Shown one piece after another: positions 12,815-25,025 of a DNA stretch of 64,000 bases. The DNA is from Dolomedes plantarius (lineage: Eukaryota > Arthropoda > Arachnida > Araneae > Dolomedidae). The position numbers and the translations under genes are program-made. The notes under the pieces were generated by a model. That model saw only the letters and a list, made by a program, of their open reading frames with translations. It was not told where the DNA came from and made no database searches. The stretch is taken from positions 58,328,769-58,392,768 of the forward strand of contig OU015501.1 of assembly GCA_907164885.2 (NCBI GenBank). The letters run 5' to 3'. Position 1 is the stretch's first letter; every line of letters starts with the position of its first letter.

Positions 12815-14870
12815 TTTTAGATAATTCTGTCTTTAGCCTTTAAAGAACCTAGGTATTACGAAATAGGATAGCCTTGCTGGCAGATCTGCCCTCCAAAGCG
12901 TAAGACGTATCTCAATTTTTTTTTTCTAGTTTTATGGTTTTTTTTGTTTGTGAGCTACCTGACATTATTCCTAAGCCAGAAGGCCATATCTTATGTAGAA
13001 ATATTAGAAAATCACTGAAGAAATAGGATGTATAAAAAAAAATTTGTTGAAGTCATAAGGGAATTGGCCATATCTCAGTCTTTTTCTCAGAAAAAAAGAA
13101 AATTGAGATACATCTTTTATGCTTAGGAGGGCAGAGATGGGAACCTTCCTCAAAGGATTACTTTAATTTTGGCATAAAATAATTATCTTGTACAGGGTTG
13201 GCTAAGTCAGAACAATCTGGAAACCCCTTGAAAAAAACATAATTGACGGCAGGCTAACTGTAATTTCAGAGAGAACTTTGATGTTTACTGTGCAAAAGAT
13301 GAAATTACCAAATATCAGATTTGCATACTGCATAAAATATTTTAACTTTAAAATAATTTTAAAGGTTTAAATTAAATTTATTTAAAATATATATAAATAC
13401 AGGGTCCTCAAAAAAGACGTCATCATAATGTAAGAAAAATTGTGTTATTGATTTTTCAGAAAATTGTATTCTTGATACAAATGTTCACTTAGTGAAACAT
13501 TAATTTTAGTGATATCAAAACGTGTATGTTTTATAAAAAATACTAAACGGAGCTTTGTAAAACCAAATATTTTTTAAAATTGACAATTTGAAAGTCGCGA
13601 TTTATATATCTATGGTACCCGGTTTAAAGGGCTAAGTCAAAAAAAGTGATTTAAATATACCAAGTTATTGACTTTTATACCAATCGCAGAACAATAATTT
13701 CGACTTGAGTCTTTTGTACAAAGAAATGTACTTTTGTATACAAAATTGATAGACTTCAGCCTATTATATAAGTAAAAAGATTTTTTTTAAAATCAATACT
13801 ACCAAATATCTAAAAGTCACTTTTTGGGGGTACCATAGATGTAATGAAAATATATTTGATTTTTAAAAAATAAAACACTTATTTAAAAAAAACTGTTAGG
13901 AATATAATTAAGAAAAGATTTTTCTAAACTTATTTTTCATTTCCTACCTGTTTAAATATGTGTTAATCTCCGTGGTCAAAGTATTTAAACGTAGCGCCAT
14001 AACATAAACAAACTCTCTCTGTCACAGTATACGTGAGTCGTTCTCACGATTCGTTCACCCATTTCAGTTTATTATATTAAGCAGTTTTATTATGAAAATG
14101 CTATTTATGCAAATATATCATCAAAGATATGCAGACTTTACCCGGCTAGTGATTAGACAGTAGAACCCACAGCCCAGGATATAAGGAAGACTTTTCGGAA
14201 CTTTTAGTCAGTCTGCCTCTCTCGTTCGACCGATGGATTAGCCGAAGCACGACCTCCAGCCGTAGTATGAGTTATCATCCCGCGGATTTCGCTGTCTGGT
14301 GTGCAAATAAAGACCGTCCATAGAGCCATCTCGAGATGCCGTTTTCAAGGGAGGAATCATAGGCAACTCACTGATGACCGCTGTGAACCGATCAAGTTAG
14401 CATCAGTCTACGATGCCGCTATCAATATGACCGGGGATGCACGCAAACAGATTTAAATATTTTTTTGTTAAAATGTAAATGAACGATGAATTAAATGTTC
14501 AACTTTTATAATGTATTTGTGATGTTTGTACCTTAACTCCACGCCCATACTTAAGGTAGATTTTTTTACAATTTCTGGGCTTAACCTCTAGAGAGTGCTC
14601 CTGCGTTATTTTACTCATTTTTAAATGTTTATTATGGAGTCTTTTTCACGATTCCAATCAAGTGTTATGGGCCCCCAGGAAAATTAATCTCTATGGGAAT
14701 ATAAAATTTAAAAAGCCCATTCCCAATTTATTTAAATTGAGATTTAAAGTTTTTGTATGTGCTGGAGTTTTGAGAGAGTGAAGGAATCTTTGTATATTTT
14801 AGTGAGAGGGGGGGGGGGGAGCAAGAACGCATTTAACTTTCCTATTTTTGTCTTTTTATGTAATGTATGA
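12815..14870. other. non-coding, partly palindromic DNA
   Basis: No gene is seen. TACAGGGT at 13401 resembles a transposon terminus. ATCTATGGTACC at about 13607 is repeated in inverted form (GGTACCATAGAT) at about 13839, so part of this is probably an old foldback element. A GC-richer block at 14140-14460 stands out but matches nothing I know. A G run lies at 14809-14818. Confidence 0.45.
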
Positions 14871-14889
14871 TGTGTGATAACGATCAAAG

Positions 14890-15106
14890 GGTAACGATCG
14901 AACCTTTGAATAGAGACAACTATGTCTCATGGTCTGAAGATTTAAAGCTATATTGCTTGATCTTGATGCATGGACAGTTGTTAAGAGGAAAGAGGAGCCA
15001 CCCACAGCTACAGCTTTCGTAAAGGAACGGAACAACTATCAAATTCGCGTACAACGCGGCTATTCTACAATTTACCTGAATACTAGTAAAGAGTTAAGGA
15101 GCTTAA
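14890..15106 (+). pseudogene. copia Gag, N-terminal piece
   Basis: The start reads IEPLNRDNYVSWSEDLK, the copia Gag opening (Asn-Tyr...Trp). After a one-base shift it continues through LDAWTVVKRKEEPPTATAF to KELRSLI. The Helitron at 15107 interrupts it. Dropping the Helitron lets the frame run on into the next Gag piece. Confidence 0.78.
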
Positions 15107-15797
15107 TCTATATATATAAAACAGTTCCGTAACTGACTCATTCATTCATTCACTGACTGACTGACATACAACGCACAGACCAAACCGCTGGACCTAAAGG
15201 GCTGAAATTTTGCACGGCGATTCTTCTAATAGTGTAGGGGTGCACTAAGAAAGATTTTTCAAAAATTCTTCTTAGATTTTTTAAAATTAAATTTTTAAGC
15301 TGTTTTTTAAATTTTTTTTACGTTTGCATTTAAAATAATACATTGAGGGTTATAAAATTTATATCACGAGAAAGATATAAAAATTCCTTCAAAATGAAAG
15401 TTTTTTCGAATTTTTACCTCCATTTCCTGATTTTTGGTGAATTTTTAAAGATTAATTTTTAGAATTTAATTTATTAAATGCTGATCACGTGATTTCTTTT
15501 TCTGGTACTTTCAATAAATTTATCGTCACGTGCGTAACAACTAAATAGACAAAAAAAATATTTTTTTCTCTTTCTAATGCAGCAGACGATTGGATATTAT
15601 CCAAAAAAAATGCATATCCCTTACGATTTTTTTATAAATATATATATATAGATAGATAGATATTTTACATCAATTGTATACATTGATCATCGCATTTATT
15701 ATAAATATATATATTTATTTTTTGGCATAAATTGCATACGTTGACCGTTGTATTTAATTTGAATGTACTCCGTAGCGAAGCGCGGGTTTTCAGCTAG
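15107..15797 (+). mobile_element. non-autonomous Helitron, copy 1 (691 bp)
   Basis: The element begins TCTATATATATAAAACAGTT and ends in a short GC hairpin (around GCGAAGCGCGGG) followed by CAGCTAG. An A precedes the TC and a T follows the CTAG, the A/T insertion rule of Helitrons, and there is no target duplication. No Rep/helicase gene is present. The insertion splits a Gag codon run cleanly. Two other copies lie at 30091-30811 (minus) and 38592-39362 (plus). Confidence 0.85.
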
Positions 15798-16433
15798 TTT
15801 CATATATAGAAGATCCGCGCGTAGCCTAGGAAACTAACAGATTTCTTTCAATCAAAATCTAGGGCGTGGTTAATTGGTCTTTTAGAAATGTTTTTAATAC
15901 CATGCAAGATGAAGGTGAGTCTGTAGGCATGTATGCTGCTAGATTGCGAAAAATCACCATACAAGTAAAAGATGCAGGTTACGAGTTAGATGAGGTATTC
16001 CAATCGCTTCAACTTATACGGTTTTTATAGGTTGAATTTGCTGGAATTATACAAACTATCAATCGATGGGAGGATAAGGACTTTAAATACGATGCTGTTT
16101 TAAAACAATTACTATGCGAAGAATCGAGAATTAAGCAAAGTTGCTCCAATCTTGAAACTCAAAATTCTAGTGTTTATAGTTTGACTTTAAAGAAACGGAA
16201 TTCTAAAAAGAATAAATCTAAAGATCTGAAATGCACCAAATGCCGAAAAAAGAATCACAATGTCGCAGAATGCAGAAGTAAAGCTAAAGATTTTGCGACA
16301 AATGTTGAAACAAGTTTAGAAATTGAAACTAATTTAAATACCGTAGTGGATCCAAATACTTGGATTTTTGATACAGCCACTCACTTTTCGGGTGACAGGT
16401 CCCTCTTTAATACTTTTAAAGCGGTTCACAATA
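15798..16433 (+). pseudogene. copia Gag C-terminus, zinc knuckle and protease start
   Basis: The Gag dimerisation segment (DEGESVGMYAARLRKI) is followed by a classical CCHC knuckle, CTKCRKKNHNVAEC (C-x2-C-x4-H-x4-C), which binds genomic RNA. Next comes the retropepsin region NTWIFDTATHFSGDRSLF. The active-site triplet is DTA where D-S/T-G is expected, and a residue appears to be missing. Two in-frame stops occur in the Gag part (near 15868 and 16027). Element 1 interrupts the frame after the protease start. Confidence 0.85.
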
Positions 16434-19359
16434 TAGTCCAGTCAATGAATGCATGGAATATGCGAGAATTTTTGACTCCAGGAATTTGTTAGGAGTAGTT
16501 AGGTAAACATACTAAAAGTCCCCGCCCCTTGGGGGGGGGGGGTGGAAAGGTCCCATTTTTTGGCTTTTCACTTATATCTCGGAAACGATGCACTGTAGAA
16601 AAAAATATTACATATAAAAATGAAAGCTAATTAAATTTTCTATAAAATTGCCAATATACATATATGTCGAATTTCCAACGGTTTTCGAGATATACGTCAT
16701 TGAAAATCGACAATTTTCGAAAAAATCATTTTTACCTCACTCTTTTTGTCAAACATTTGCTTCTAGTGCCTCTCACGATCGTTTCTCAGAAAAATTGTCC
16801 AAGACGAAGTTGTAGAACATTAAATTTTCTTCAATTTGATATACGCCTTTGCCACTTTATCTTCAACCAATCAAAAGTTATAGTATTTCTAACATGTACG
16901 CTCAATTTCGATGTTCCTCTAGAAATGAGTATGTTGAGAGCCTGTTGCGTTTAAATTGCTGTAACTTGCTATTATGATGAATAACAACACTTTAGCAATG
17001 GAAATAAGGTAATTTCAATTGAAACACAACACTTTTTTATAATTATAGCTGTTATTATATTATTACGAATCATATAATGAAAGTATTTACATGGACTGAT
17101 AGTCAAATGAAAAAACTGTCGATGTCGTCATCTTCTTCCTGAATTAATATTGCGACTCCGTTGTTGCAATTGCCCTTGCAATTCGGGCATGTGACAGAGC
17201 AGTTTAACGATGCTTTTCTACAACCACACCTGCCTTTGTCACATCCTTTCGTGCATCGGCAAAAAATCATCTTCAAGATTTCGCCAGGGGCAGCATCCAA
17301 CTCTGAGAGTTTCAAAACTAGTTGGTCATTCCTCTTCTCCCAACCCTAATTTTGCTCCCCACCATTAGGTTACTCCCCTAACCACAGGTGTACTTGGTGG
17401 TACGTCCGGAATGCATGCTGCTTAACAGCTCCTTCAGTTGGAGGGAGAGTTGAGAGATCAGGCTTCATGTTTGCAGCTGCTTTGATAAATGATTTGTAGC
17501 GGAACTCGTTGAGGGATTTTTCTGTGGCTGGAGCGCTATACCATGAGAGAGTACTCATGATCCCAGCTGTCCCAATGGAGTCAGGGGAAGAAAAACCGCT
17601 GGCAAATACCTCAGCTGCACGTTGTATGATTTTGGACTTCTGGTACATTTTGACAAAACCCACTTTACTCTTGCGATACGTTGCGGATGTTGTGTCACAA
17701 CCTGTGAATGCATGTAAGAATAACAAATTGGCATTGTCCTTCATTTTCAACTCCTGCTGCAGCTGTTGTGAGGAATATACACTCGTCTTGACCTTTCCAC
17801 TTCCAGGTTTTACCAGCAGAATGTCGCGATCAGTTGGGGATTTGGCTACCAAGAGAACAGCTAAGTCGACGTCCACTCCAATAACAGCAACCGAGGAATT
17901 TTGCGATTTGTTGATAGCTGTCTTCACAATATCAACGTCAGCATCACCTGAAGCTTGGAGCGTATTTATCCCATTTTTCTGCAGCTGCATCATCAGCAGG
18001 TTTATCAGCTGACTCTTAATATGAAAGTTGGAAAGGAAATCCTCTTGTATGACTTTAATTTCACTTTCCAAATTGACATTGATGTCCACACATCTCCTGG
18101 GTCGATATCGTCGACTCTGTTCAGCTGCTTTTGTGCTCTCTGATGTGTCAGTGTACCCATAAAAATCCACTGTACAACCTCACCCATGATAATGGATCAT
18201 ATCCATCACTAACATAACCATTACAAATGGTTGATACAGTGGTCTCTTTTTGCCAAACAACTTTGTGGACTAGGAATCCCCTATCAACAACAAATTCAAA
18301 GGTAGTTAAATCAACATCCTTATCAATTTGCTTAAACAGTGTGTATAGTGCTGACTTTCTGCACTTACTCATTCCACTTTCGTTGAAGAATGCCGGGGGG
18401 AAGGAAGCCAGTTAATATTGCATATAATTCTTCAAATCGAGGAGCCTAGTAACTTGATTGTTGTTAAATAATTATTTTAATTTTCGAGAATTATATTTTT
18501 GATATTAAATTTAATTTTTATTGTTTTTAAATAATAGTTTTGATTCATTAAATTTCAAGAATGGTATTTTTAAAATTAATTTAAATGTATTAATTTTATA
18601 TTTAAATGTTGTAAAAATGAAATAGTGAAAATAACTGGAAATAAAAGGGCGGGAGGGTCTGGAATGGGCGGCTTGTGCCTTCAAAGAAGATACGAACTTA
18701 ATAGAAGATGAGTGGAACATTCTAGCTTGTCTGCAATTACCTTATTTACATTGCTAAAGTGTTGTTATTCATCATGATAGCAAGTTACAGCAGTTAAAAC
18801 GCACACAACAGGCTCTCAACATACTCATTTCAAAAGGAACATTGAAATTTAGCGTACATGTTAGAAATCCTATAACTTTTGATTGGTTGAAGATAAAGTG
18901 CAAAAGTGTATATCAAATTGAAGGAAATTTAATGTTCTACAACTTCGTGTCGGACAATTTTTTTGAGAAACGATCATGGGAGGCACTAGAAGCAAATGTT
19001 TGACAAAAAGAGTGAGGTAAAAATGATTTTTTCGAAAATTATCGATATTCAATGATGTATATCTCGAAAACCGTTGGGAATTCGACATATATGTATATTG
19101 ACAATTTTATAGAAAATTTAATTAACTTTCATTTTTACATTTAACATTTTTTTTTCTACGGTGCACCGTTTCCGAGATATAAGGGAAAAACCAAAAAATG
19201 GGACCTTTCCACCCCTTCCCCCCTTTAGCTCACCCCCTAGGGGCGGGGACTTTTAGTATGTTTACCTACTAACTACTTCTAACAAAGTCCTGAAGTCAAA
19301 AATTCTAGCATATTCCATGCATTCTACACCCCTCTTTTGAGCACTCATTGACTGGACTA
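16434..19359. mobile_element. long-TIR DNA transposon, element 1 (Academ-like), 2926 bp
   Basis: Both ends read TAGTCCAGTCAATGA inward, and the trinucleotide ATA flanks each side (16431-16433 and 19360-19362). Imperfect inverted arms of about 590-620 bp (16434 to about 17020, and about 18737 to 19359) enclose a gene region on the minus strand. Each arm has a G/C homopolymer tract near its outer end; the left one is a run of 12 G. The insertion is in copia protease DNA; with element and one ATA removed, the copia frame is uninterrupted. Confidence 0.88.
17103..18372 (-). pseudogene. XPG/FEN1-like nuclease and CXC tail of element 1 transposase
   Basis: Three frames on the minus strand form one broken C-terminal protein. 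The first (18372-18148) opens MSKCRKSALYTLFKQ. The main one (18170-17370, 266 codons) carries three acidic blocks: GDADVD (residues 75-80), GVDVDLAVLL (98-107) and HAFTGCDTT (153-161). These match the order and spacing expected for an XPG/FEN1-type PIN nuclease. The last frame (17315-17103) has nine cysteines in a CXC/tesmin-like array (FCRCTKGCDKGRCGC...) and an acidic end. Frameshifts lie near 18170 and 17350. In larger relatives an N-terminal part would precede it, and here it is deleted. I infer an AcademX-type transposase from memory of that superfamily; the nuclease fold is inferred from motifs only. Confidence 0.68.
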
Positions 19360-19902
19360 ATAAGGAAATGAGTGTGGCTGTGGGTGACGCTACCCACCCC
19401 ATTGAGGGAGTTGGCAATGTCAGATTAACTTATTATGATAATCCTGAACAATCTTAAGAGGTGACATTACTTATTGTGTTGTATTCACCTAGTATAAACA
19501 GGATCTTAATTGCTGGATCTAAATTTGACGATGCCAAGGCAAAGTTTGTTGGTGGTAAGAATAAAATAAATGTATACTCTTGATCAGGCAAACGATTGTT
19601 CGTTGCTAAGAAATTAAACGGTTTATACAAATGCTTCCCGAAAGTGAAGCGTATAAATAGTAAAATTACGGTCAACTCTATCGATGTGGCTCAAACTAAT
19701 TTTAAAGTTTGGCATCGAAACTTTTGCCATATTAATTCTAAATTTTTAATCAACACAAGCAAAAATAACTCGGTAAGAGGGCTACCACACTTTAAACCGA
19801 GACACTTTAACACTTTACCACACTTGTCATAACTGAATTTTAAATTCAGTTATGACAAGCTGTAGATGATGAATTTAACTGCTGTAGATGCAATAAAAGT
19901 CA
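19360..19902 (+). pseudogene. copia protease end and GAG pre-integrase region
   Basis: After element 1 the copia frame resumes as KEMSVAVGDATHPIEGVGNV. It continues with breaks to VWHRNFCHINSKFLI and VRGLP, the GAG pre-integrase zinc motif (paired His before the integrase core). A perfect 37-bp palindrome (19823-19859) interrupts the frame. The catalytic integrase core that should follow is absent before the hAT insertion. Confidence 0.75.
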
Positions 19903-20253
19903 TGCTAGAGCAGATCTCCGCAACCTTTTATCTTCCACGGCACACCAATGATTTTTTCGATAATTCCGCGGCACACCACAAGTTAAAGCTTGCAAATACA
20001 TAAATTACAATAAAACGTATATATTTTTATTAGATAAAAAAACACACAATAAAATAGCTCTATGTATCTAGATAATTACAATTATTTAAGTTTTATATAA
20101 ATCGTTTTCACTAAGCACCAACACAAGAACAAAAATATAAAGTTATAGATTACAAGTAAAATAAAATTCTCTTTAAATTTTAATATTAAAATTTGTTTTT
20201 TGGTCTTTACTCAAGCCTAATCAATCAACGTTAATTTAAACATAACTAATTTA

Positions 20254-22030
20254 TTAATGAGATATTTGAGCTTGTTTTGATGAACATATACGTTTAATAT
20301 TTGGCTCTATAGTAGAAAGTGCTACCCGAAGTTCATGGTCAAGATCCTTTAAGCACGATCGTTTATCATTTTTAATTAGAACCAGTGTCGAAAAACTTTG
20401 TTCGCATAAGTATGTCGTAGAAAAAGGGAGCAAAATTACAATGGCCATGTCAGAAATTTGAGGATATTCTTTCTTAACTGAAATCTAGAAATCAGTCAAT
20501 GACATGTCACTGAAGTTGATATGCGTCCGTCGTTCCTCAATTCAATAAATTCCTCTCGAATTTGAAGGGAAAGGGCTTCTGTTGAATTATCGGCATCAGC
20601 TAGGAAAGGATTTCTTATCCAATTGTATAGCTCCGTATTAATTGTGAAAAAATAGTGATTAAATTTCTCTAGCAATAAACTTAAATGTTGTTGAGCCAGA
20701 TCCAGAATTGTTTTGTTTGTTTTTAATCATTGACTTGTAAGTCCTTTGGAACATTTCTAGAGATCCTTTTTGTAACTCTTTCTGCCAAAGTACGAGCGTA
20801 TTTTTAAACCCCATTAACTTGTCGGAACACGTCAGATAATTTTCGCTTCGACCTTGCATTTTTTTATTCAGTTCATTCAGGTGCTCAAAGATATCAGCCA
20901 TATACGCAAGTTTAGCCATCCAGTGATTATCTTCAAAAAGTTGGTAGAGTTCAGTCATATTTTGTTTCAACAAAAACTCACGAACTGCGTTCCGAAGCTC
21001 AAACAATCTAGCCAAAACTTTGCCCCGGGATAGCCAACGTACCTCAGTATGTAACAGTAAGGATTCATAATCCGCTCCCATTTCTTCACAGATTATTTTT
21101 AAAATTCGCGATTTTAGGGCTCTTGATTTAATAATGTTTATCATAGTAATACATTGATTTATCGATTGCAATAACTCCGTAGGCAAGTTTTTGATCATCA
21201 ATGCTTCACGATGTATGCAACACTGTGTAATTTCTATATTAGGATTTTGCCGTTTTACGCACGAAATAAAACCTTTTTTACTGCCCATCATTGCCGCAGC
21301 ACCATCCGTGCAAATACTGGTACAACTACTCCATGAAATATCATGGGTTTTGAAAAAATCATCGGTTACTCGGAAAATTTCCTCGCCGGTAGTTCGCTCT
21401 GGAAGCTCGTTGCAAAATAAATAGTGTTCTTTTATGGTGCCCTCATCAACGAAGCGTACAATGGCTAGCACTTGTGCTTGGTTTTTAATGTCTGTTGACT
21501 CATCAATCTGAAGAGCAAACTTCTGAGCCTCTTTCAGTTTTCCAATTAGTATTCCTAAAATATCGTTTGACATATCGTCGATACGTTTTTTAACAGTATC
21601 AACTGACAACGGAACTTTTTTCACTTCATTAACTTCTCTAGGCCCAAGCATGGATTTAACAATTTCTATGCATGCTGGTTTAACGAGAGTTTCACCAATA
21701 ATATGAGGTTTTTTCTGACGTGCAATTAATCTTGCAACATGGTAACTAGCTTCTAAGGCTTTATCAGAAACTGTGACTGATGATAACAGTGATAGCTTTT
21801 GTTTTCGCTTTTGATCTAACAGCCTAAGAAAAAATGATTTATTCTTCTTAGCGTAGCTACGATGGTTTGAATTCAGATGGCGAAGCAGTTTACTAGGTAC
21901 CATTGATTTGTTAGATAGTATTTCTCCGCAAATGATGCATTCTGGTTTGGGTGGCGTTTCTTTATCACAACACGAAAATCCAAATCGAATGCAATCTTCG
22001 TTATACTTCCTTTCATAAATGTTCTGTTTT
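20254..22030 (-). pseudogene. hAT transposase (BED finger, FAM200/ZBED5-like)
   Basis: The frame begins with a BED-type zinc finger: CIICGEILSNKSMVPSKLLR then HLNSNH, upstream of the ATG at 21903 and in the same frame. The RNase H-like core follows, with the first Asp in QIDESTDI, the second in CTDGAAAMMG, and the conserved RWLSRGK segment. The 414-codon frame stops at 20659. The rest continues in shifted frames (LADADNSTEALSLQ near 20600) to the C-terminal dimerisation block at 20448-20254, CEQSFSTLVLIKND, which holds the catalytic Glu. The protein is essentially complete but split by about two frameshifts. It is related to the vertebrate-domesticated ZBED5/FAM200 proteins; this copy is a transposon pseudogene, not a host gene. 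Confidence 0.9.
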
Positions 22031-22565
22031 TTTACGGCACCACTTGTGCAAGTTCATTTGTCAGTGAATTCGAAAATTTTCCTCCTAAATACTTGTCCAT
22101 ACTTTTTAAGGATATAACAATAATATCCAAAAATGCGGTGTTTGGTGGGACAACGTCTTTATGCTTTCGCGTTCGGATGATGACTAACTCGCGTTCTGGC
22201 ATAATTTTTACATAACGGAAACCCTTTTGGCAATATCTTGCTTCTGTGCCAAGTTGAGGCCCGTTTTTCACTAAATTGCCAAGCTTGGCGTTGTTCATTG
22301 AAAATTTCCATGTGATTGTTTCATTGGCTGCTACTTTCTGTTGACGACTAAATACATAAAGGTGTTGTCGAACATCGTATTACAGTTATGTCCTTTGTTT
22401 TAAAGCTATTCTTAATCATATTTCTTCACTGAATATACAAATATGACCTTCATATTGAAATTCATCTGAAAAATGTGTTTATGAAGATCCTGAAACGGTA
22501 AAAGTTTAAAATATTTGAAATGGTAATCACGACTCGTATATATATACTTTGTTGTGTTGGAGGTA

Positions 22566-23757
22566 CACTGAAGAGCCAAAAAAATTGGTACAGGCGTGCA
22601 TATGCAAATAACGGAGATATACAACAAATCAGCGTAACGCGATGAGGTCGGCAGCGCCTATATAAGACAACAGGTCTCTGGCGAAGCTGTTAGATCGGTT
22701 CCTGCTGCTACAATGGCAGGTTATCACGATTTGTGTGACTTTGAACGTGGTGTTATACGCGGCGCACGAGAGATGGGAGATAGCATGTCCCAGGCAAGGT
22801 TGTAAATTGGATTTTCGCGACCATTTCACGAGACTACCGTGAATATCAGGTACCCGGTAAAACATCAAATCTTCGACAGCGGTGCGGCCGAAAAAAGACC
22901 TTGAAAGAACTGGACCGTCGACGACAGACGAGAATCCTTAAACGAGATAGACTTGTAACACTTCCTCAAATTGCCGTAGATTTCAATGCTGGGGCATCAA
23001 CTAGTGTCAGCGTGCGAACTGTTCAACGAACCGTCATTGATATGGGCTTTCAGAGCTTCAGACCCATGCGTGTACCGTTGTTGACTGCGCGGCACAAAAC
23101 TTTACGCCTTGCCTGGGCCCGCTAACACGTCTATTGGACTGTTGGTGACTGGAAACATGTTGCTTGGTCTGACGAGTCTCGTTTTCAATTATATCGGGCG
23201 GATGACCATGTACGGGTATGGAGACAACCTCATGAAACCATGGACCGCACATGTCAACCGGGGACTATTCAAGCTGGTGGAGTCTCTGTGATGGTATGGT
23301 GCAGTTGGCGTGATATGAAACCCCTGATACGTCTAGAGATGACAGGTGATGGGTACATTTGCATCCTGTCCGATCATCTACACCCATTCATGTCCATTGT
23401 GCATTCTGGCGGAGTTGAACAATTCCAGCAGGACAATGCGACATCCCCCAAGTCGAGAGTTGCTACCGAGTGGCTGCAGAATCACTCTTCTGACTTAAGG
23501 CACTTCCATTGTTCACCTAAATTCCCAGACATTATTGAGCATATCTAAGATGCCTTGCACCGTGCTGTTCAGAAGAGATCTCCACCCCCTCGCACTCCTA
23601 TGAATTTGGGGACTACCCTGCAGGATTTATAATGTGAATTGTCTCCAGGATACCTTCAGACATTAGTCGAGTCCATGCCACGTCGTGTTCCGGCACTTCT
23701 GCGCGCTCGTGGGGGGCCTTACACGATATTAGGCAGATGTACCAGTTTTTTTGGCTT
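22566..23757 (+). mobile_element. Tc1-like transposon nested in the hAT
   Basis: The left terminus reads CACTGAAGAGCCAAAAAAATT after TA (22564-22565). The right side ends in a degraded inverse (TTTTTTTGGCTTTA), so the exact right edge is approximate. The interior carries a broken transposase on the plus strand. Confidence 0.82.
22712..23757 (+). pseudogene. Tc1-like transposase, multiply broken
   Basis: The ATG at 22712 opens MAGYHDLCDFERGVIRGAR, a Tc1 N-terminus, and is stopped at 22802. The continuation (22901-23549) has the second DNA-binding region (LDRRRQTRILKRDR), AWSDESRFQLYRADD with the first catalytic Asp, EQFQQDNATSPKS with the second, and a degraded IIEHI with the Glu. The C-terminal LRARGG-type tail lies near 23700. 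There are at least three frameshifts or stops. Spacing around the missing residues suits the same DD36E-like group as the element at 1579, but the sequences are clearly different families. Confidence 0.85.
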
Positions 23758-24585
23758 TATATAAATTAGTACTGTTTGCCTTTTTATGCTTATAACTTAT
23801 GATTTCATATGGGACTGATTATCAGCCTTAATTATTATTTGCAGTTAATGTACTTTATAATTCATGTAATTAATATTTATTTTTAAACGTTTAATGAACA
23901 AATAATAAATTTGTCAGGTGTTTGTATTATGTATGCAAGACTGTTTATAATCGAGTATTTCAATAATAACTGAAAGGCAAATTAAAAAAAATAAATAAAA
24001 TTATTTTATAGAACTACTAAAATTAATCACTTGACTTTATATCATTTTTGCCTTCGAAATATTTCATAAAATTACTTTATGTATGTGCAAGGATGAATGA
24101 GTCTCTCAACACAAAATAAAAATCAGTAAAATTTATTTTGGAAGGAAATATGTTGCTAAGGTGCCAAATATGGCTTTCCTTTGGTTTAAAGAAAATTTAT
24201 TGAAGAAACCAAAAATGACGATAAGTTGCCAGCTATTGCAAACCTTGCCACAAGCCAACTGAACGCGAGAAAGTCAAAGTTGACGCGCATGCGGAAATAT
24301 GAAATCCTAGTTTCCTAAATCTAGACGCTCCTACTCATAGGTTCCGACGCTCGAGCATACATACAATGTATGGTAACTACATGCTTTTGTTTCGTGTATA
24401 ATTTCGATCCAGAGATGTTACATAATCGCAAAAAGTTAGAGGAATATTTGACTTAGAGAAATTTCTAACTAGTGTGATGGTTAAATTTTTTTTTGTTATC
24501 GATAAAATAACCGCGGCACAGTGAAGATCACCTTGCGGCACACTAGTGTGCCGCGGCACAGTGGTTGCGGAGCACTGTGCTAGAG

Positions 24586-25025
24586 GACTGCTCACTAAAT
24601 AGCAGTTTTTAGTCGGAAGCCGTTCTATGTTTTACGTATGTCTGGAACTGCGTTTACCATTCTCGTCAGAATAAAACCCCATTTGAGCTTTACGGGGGCC
24701 AAACGCCATCAGTCAAACATTTGCAAATTTTTGGCTCCAATGCATTTGTAGTAATACCCAAGCAGCTCCGTACCAAACTAGATATGCGAGCAAAGAAAGG
24801 AGTAATGGTGGGATACGCCATGTCAACACGTGGTTATAGAGTATGGGTCCCTGCCGAGAATAAAATCGTGTAGACCAGTGATGTTAGGTTCAGCGAACCA
24901 ACAGAAAGTTTTTCTAAATCTGGAAGCGAACTGTACCCGTACCATGTTTTTACTTATCGTAATGACCAAAATTTGAGCTCTGATGACGAATCCATTGAGA
25001 AACATTAGACAGAACCGTAGAAAAG
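24586..25025 (+). pseudogene. copia integrase C-terminus
   Basis: The copia frame resumes after the hAT. It reads QNKTPFELYGGQTPSVKHLQ, IFGSNAFVVIPKQLR and KGVMVGYAMSTRGYRVWVP, the standard C-terminal integrase block of Ty1/copia (GKKPSVSHLRVFG-type). A stop follows at 24871 in DVRFSEPTES, which is in the integrase-RT linker. The solo LTR then interrupts. Confidence 0.85.

Larger units (their letters stand above)
19911..24577 (-). mobile_element. hAT transposon, 4667 bp, carrying a nested Tc1
   Basis: The left end CAGATCTCCGCAACC and the right end (inverted CAGTGCTCCGCAACC) are hAT terminal repeats. The 8-bp sequence TGCTAGAG flanks both sides exactly (19903-19910 and 24578-24585). Subterminal CGGCACAC motifs recur at both ends. 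The transposase lies on the minus strand. A Tc1 element sits at 22566-23757 inside the 5' part, so the hAT came first. Confidence 0.93.

Noticed and set aside
17509..18012. 167-codon plus-strand frame
   Set aside because: It is the antisense shadow of the element 1 nuclease frame, which carries the conserved motifs.
22032..22298. 88-codon frame as the N-terminus of the hAT transposase
   Set aside because: It is in a different frame from the BED finger and shows no family motif.
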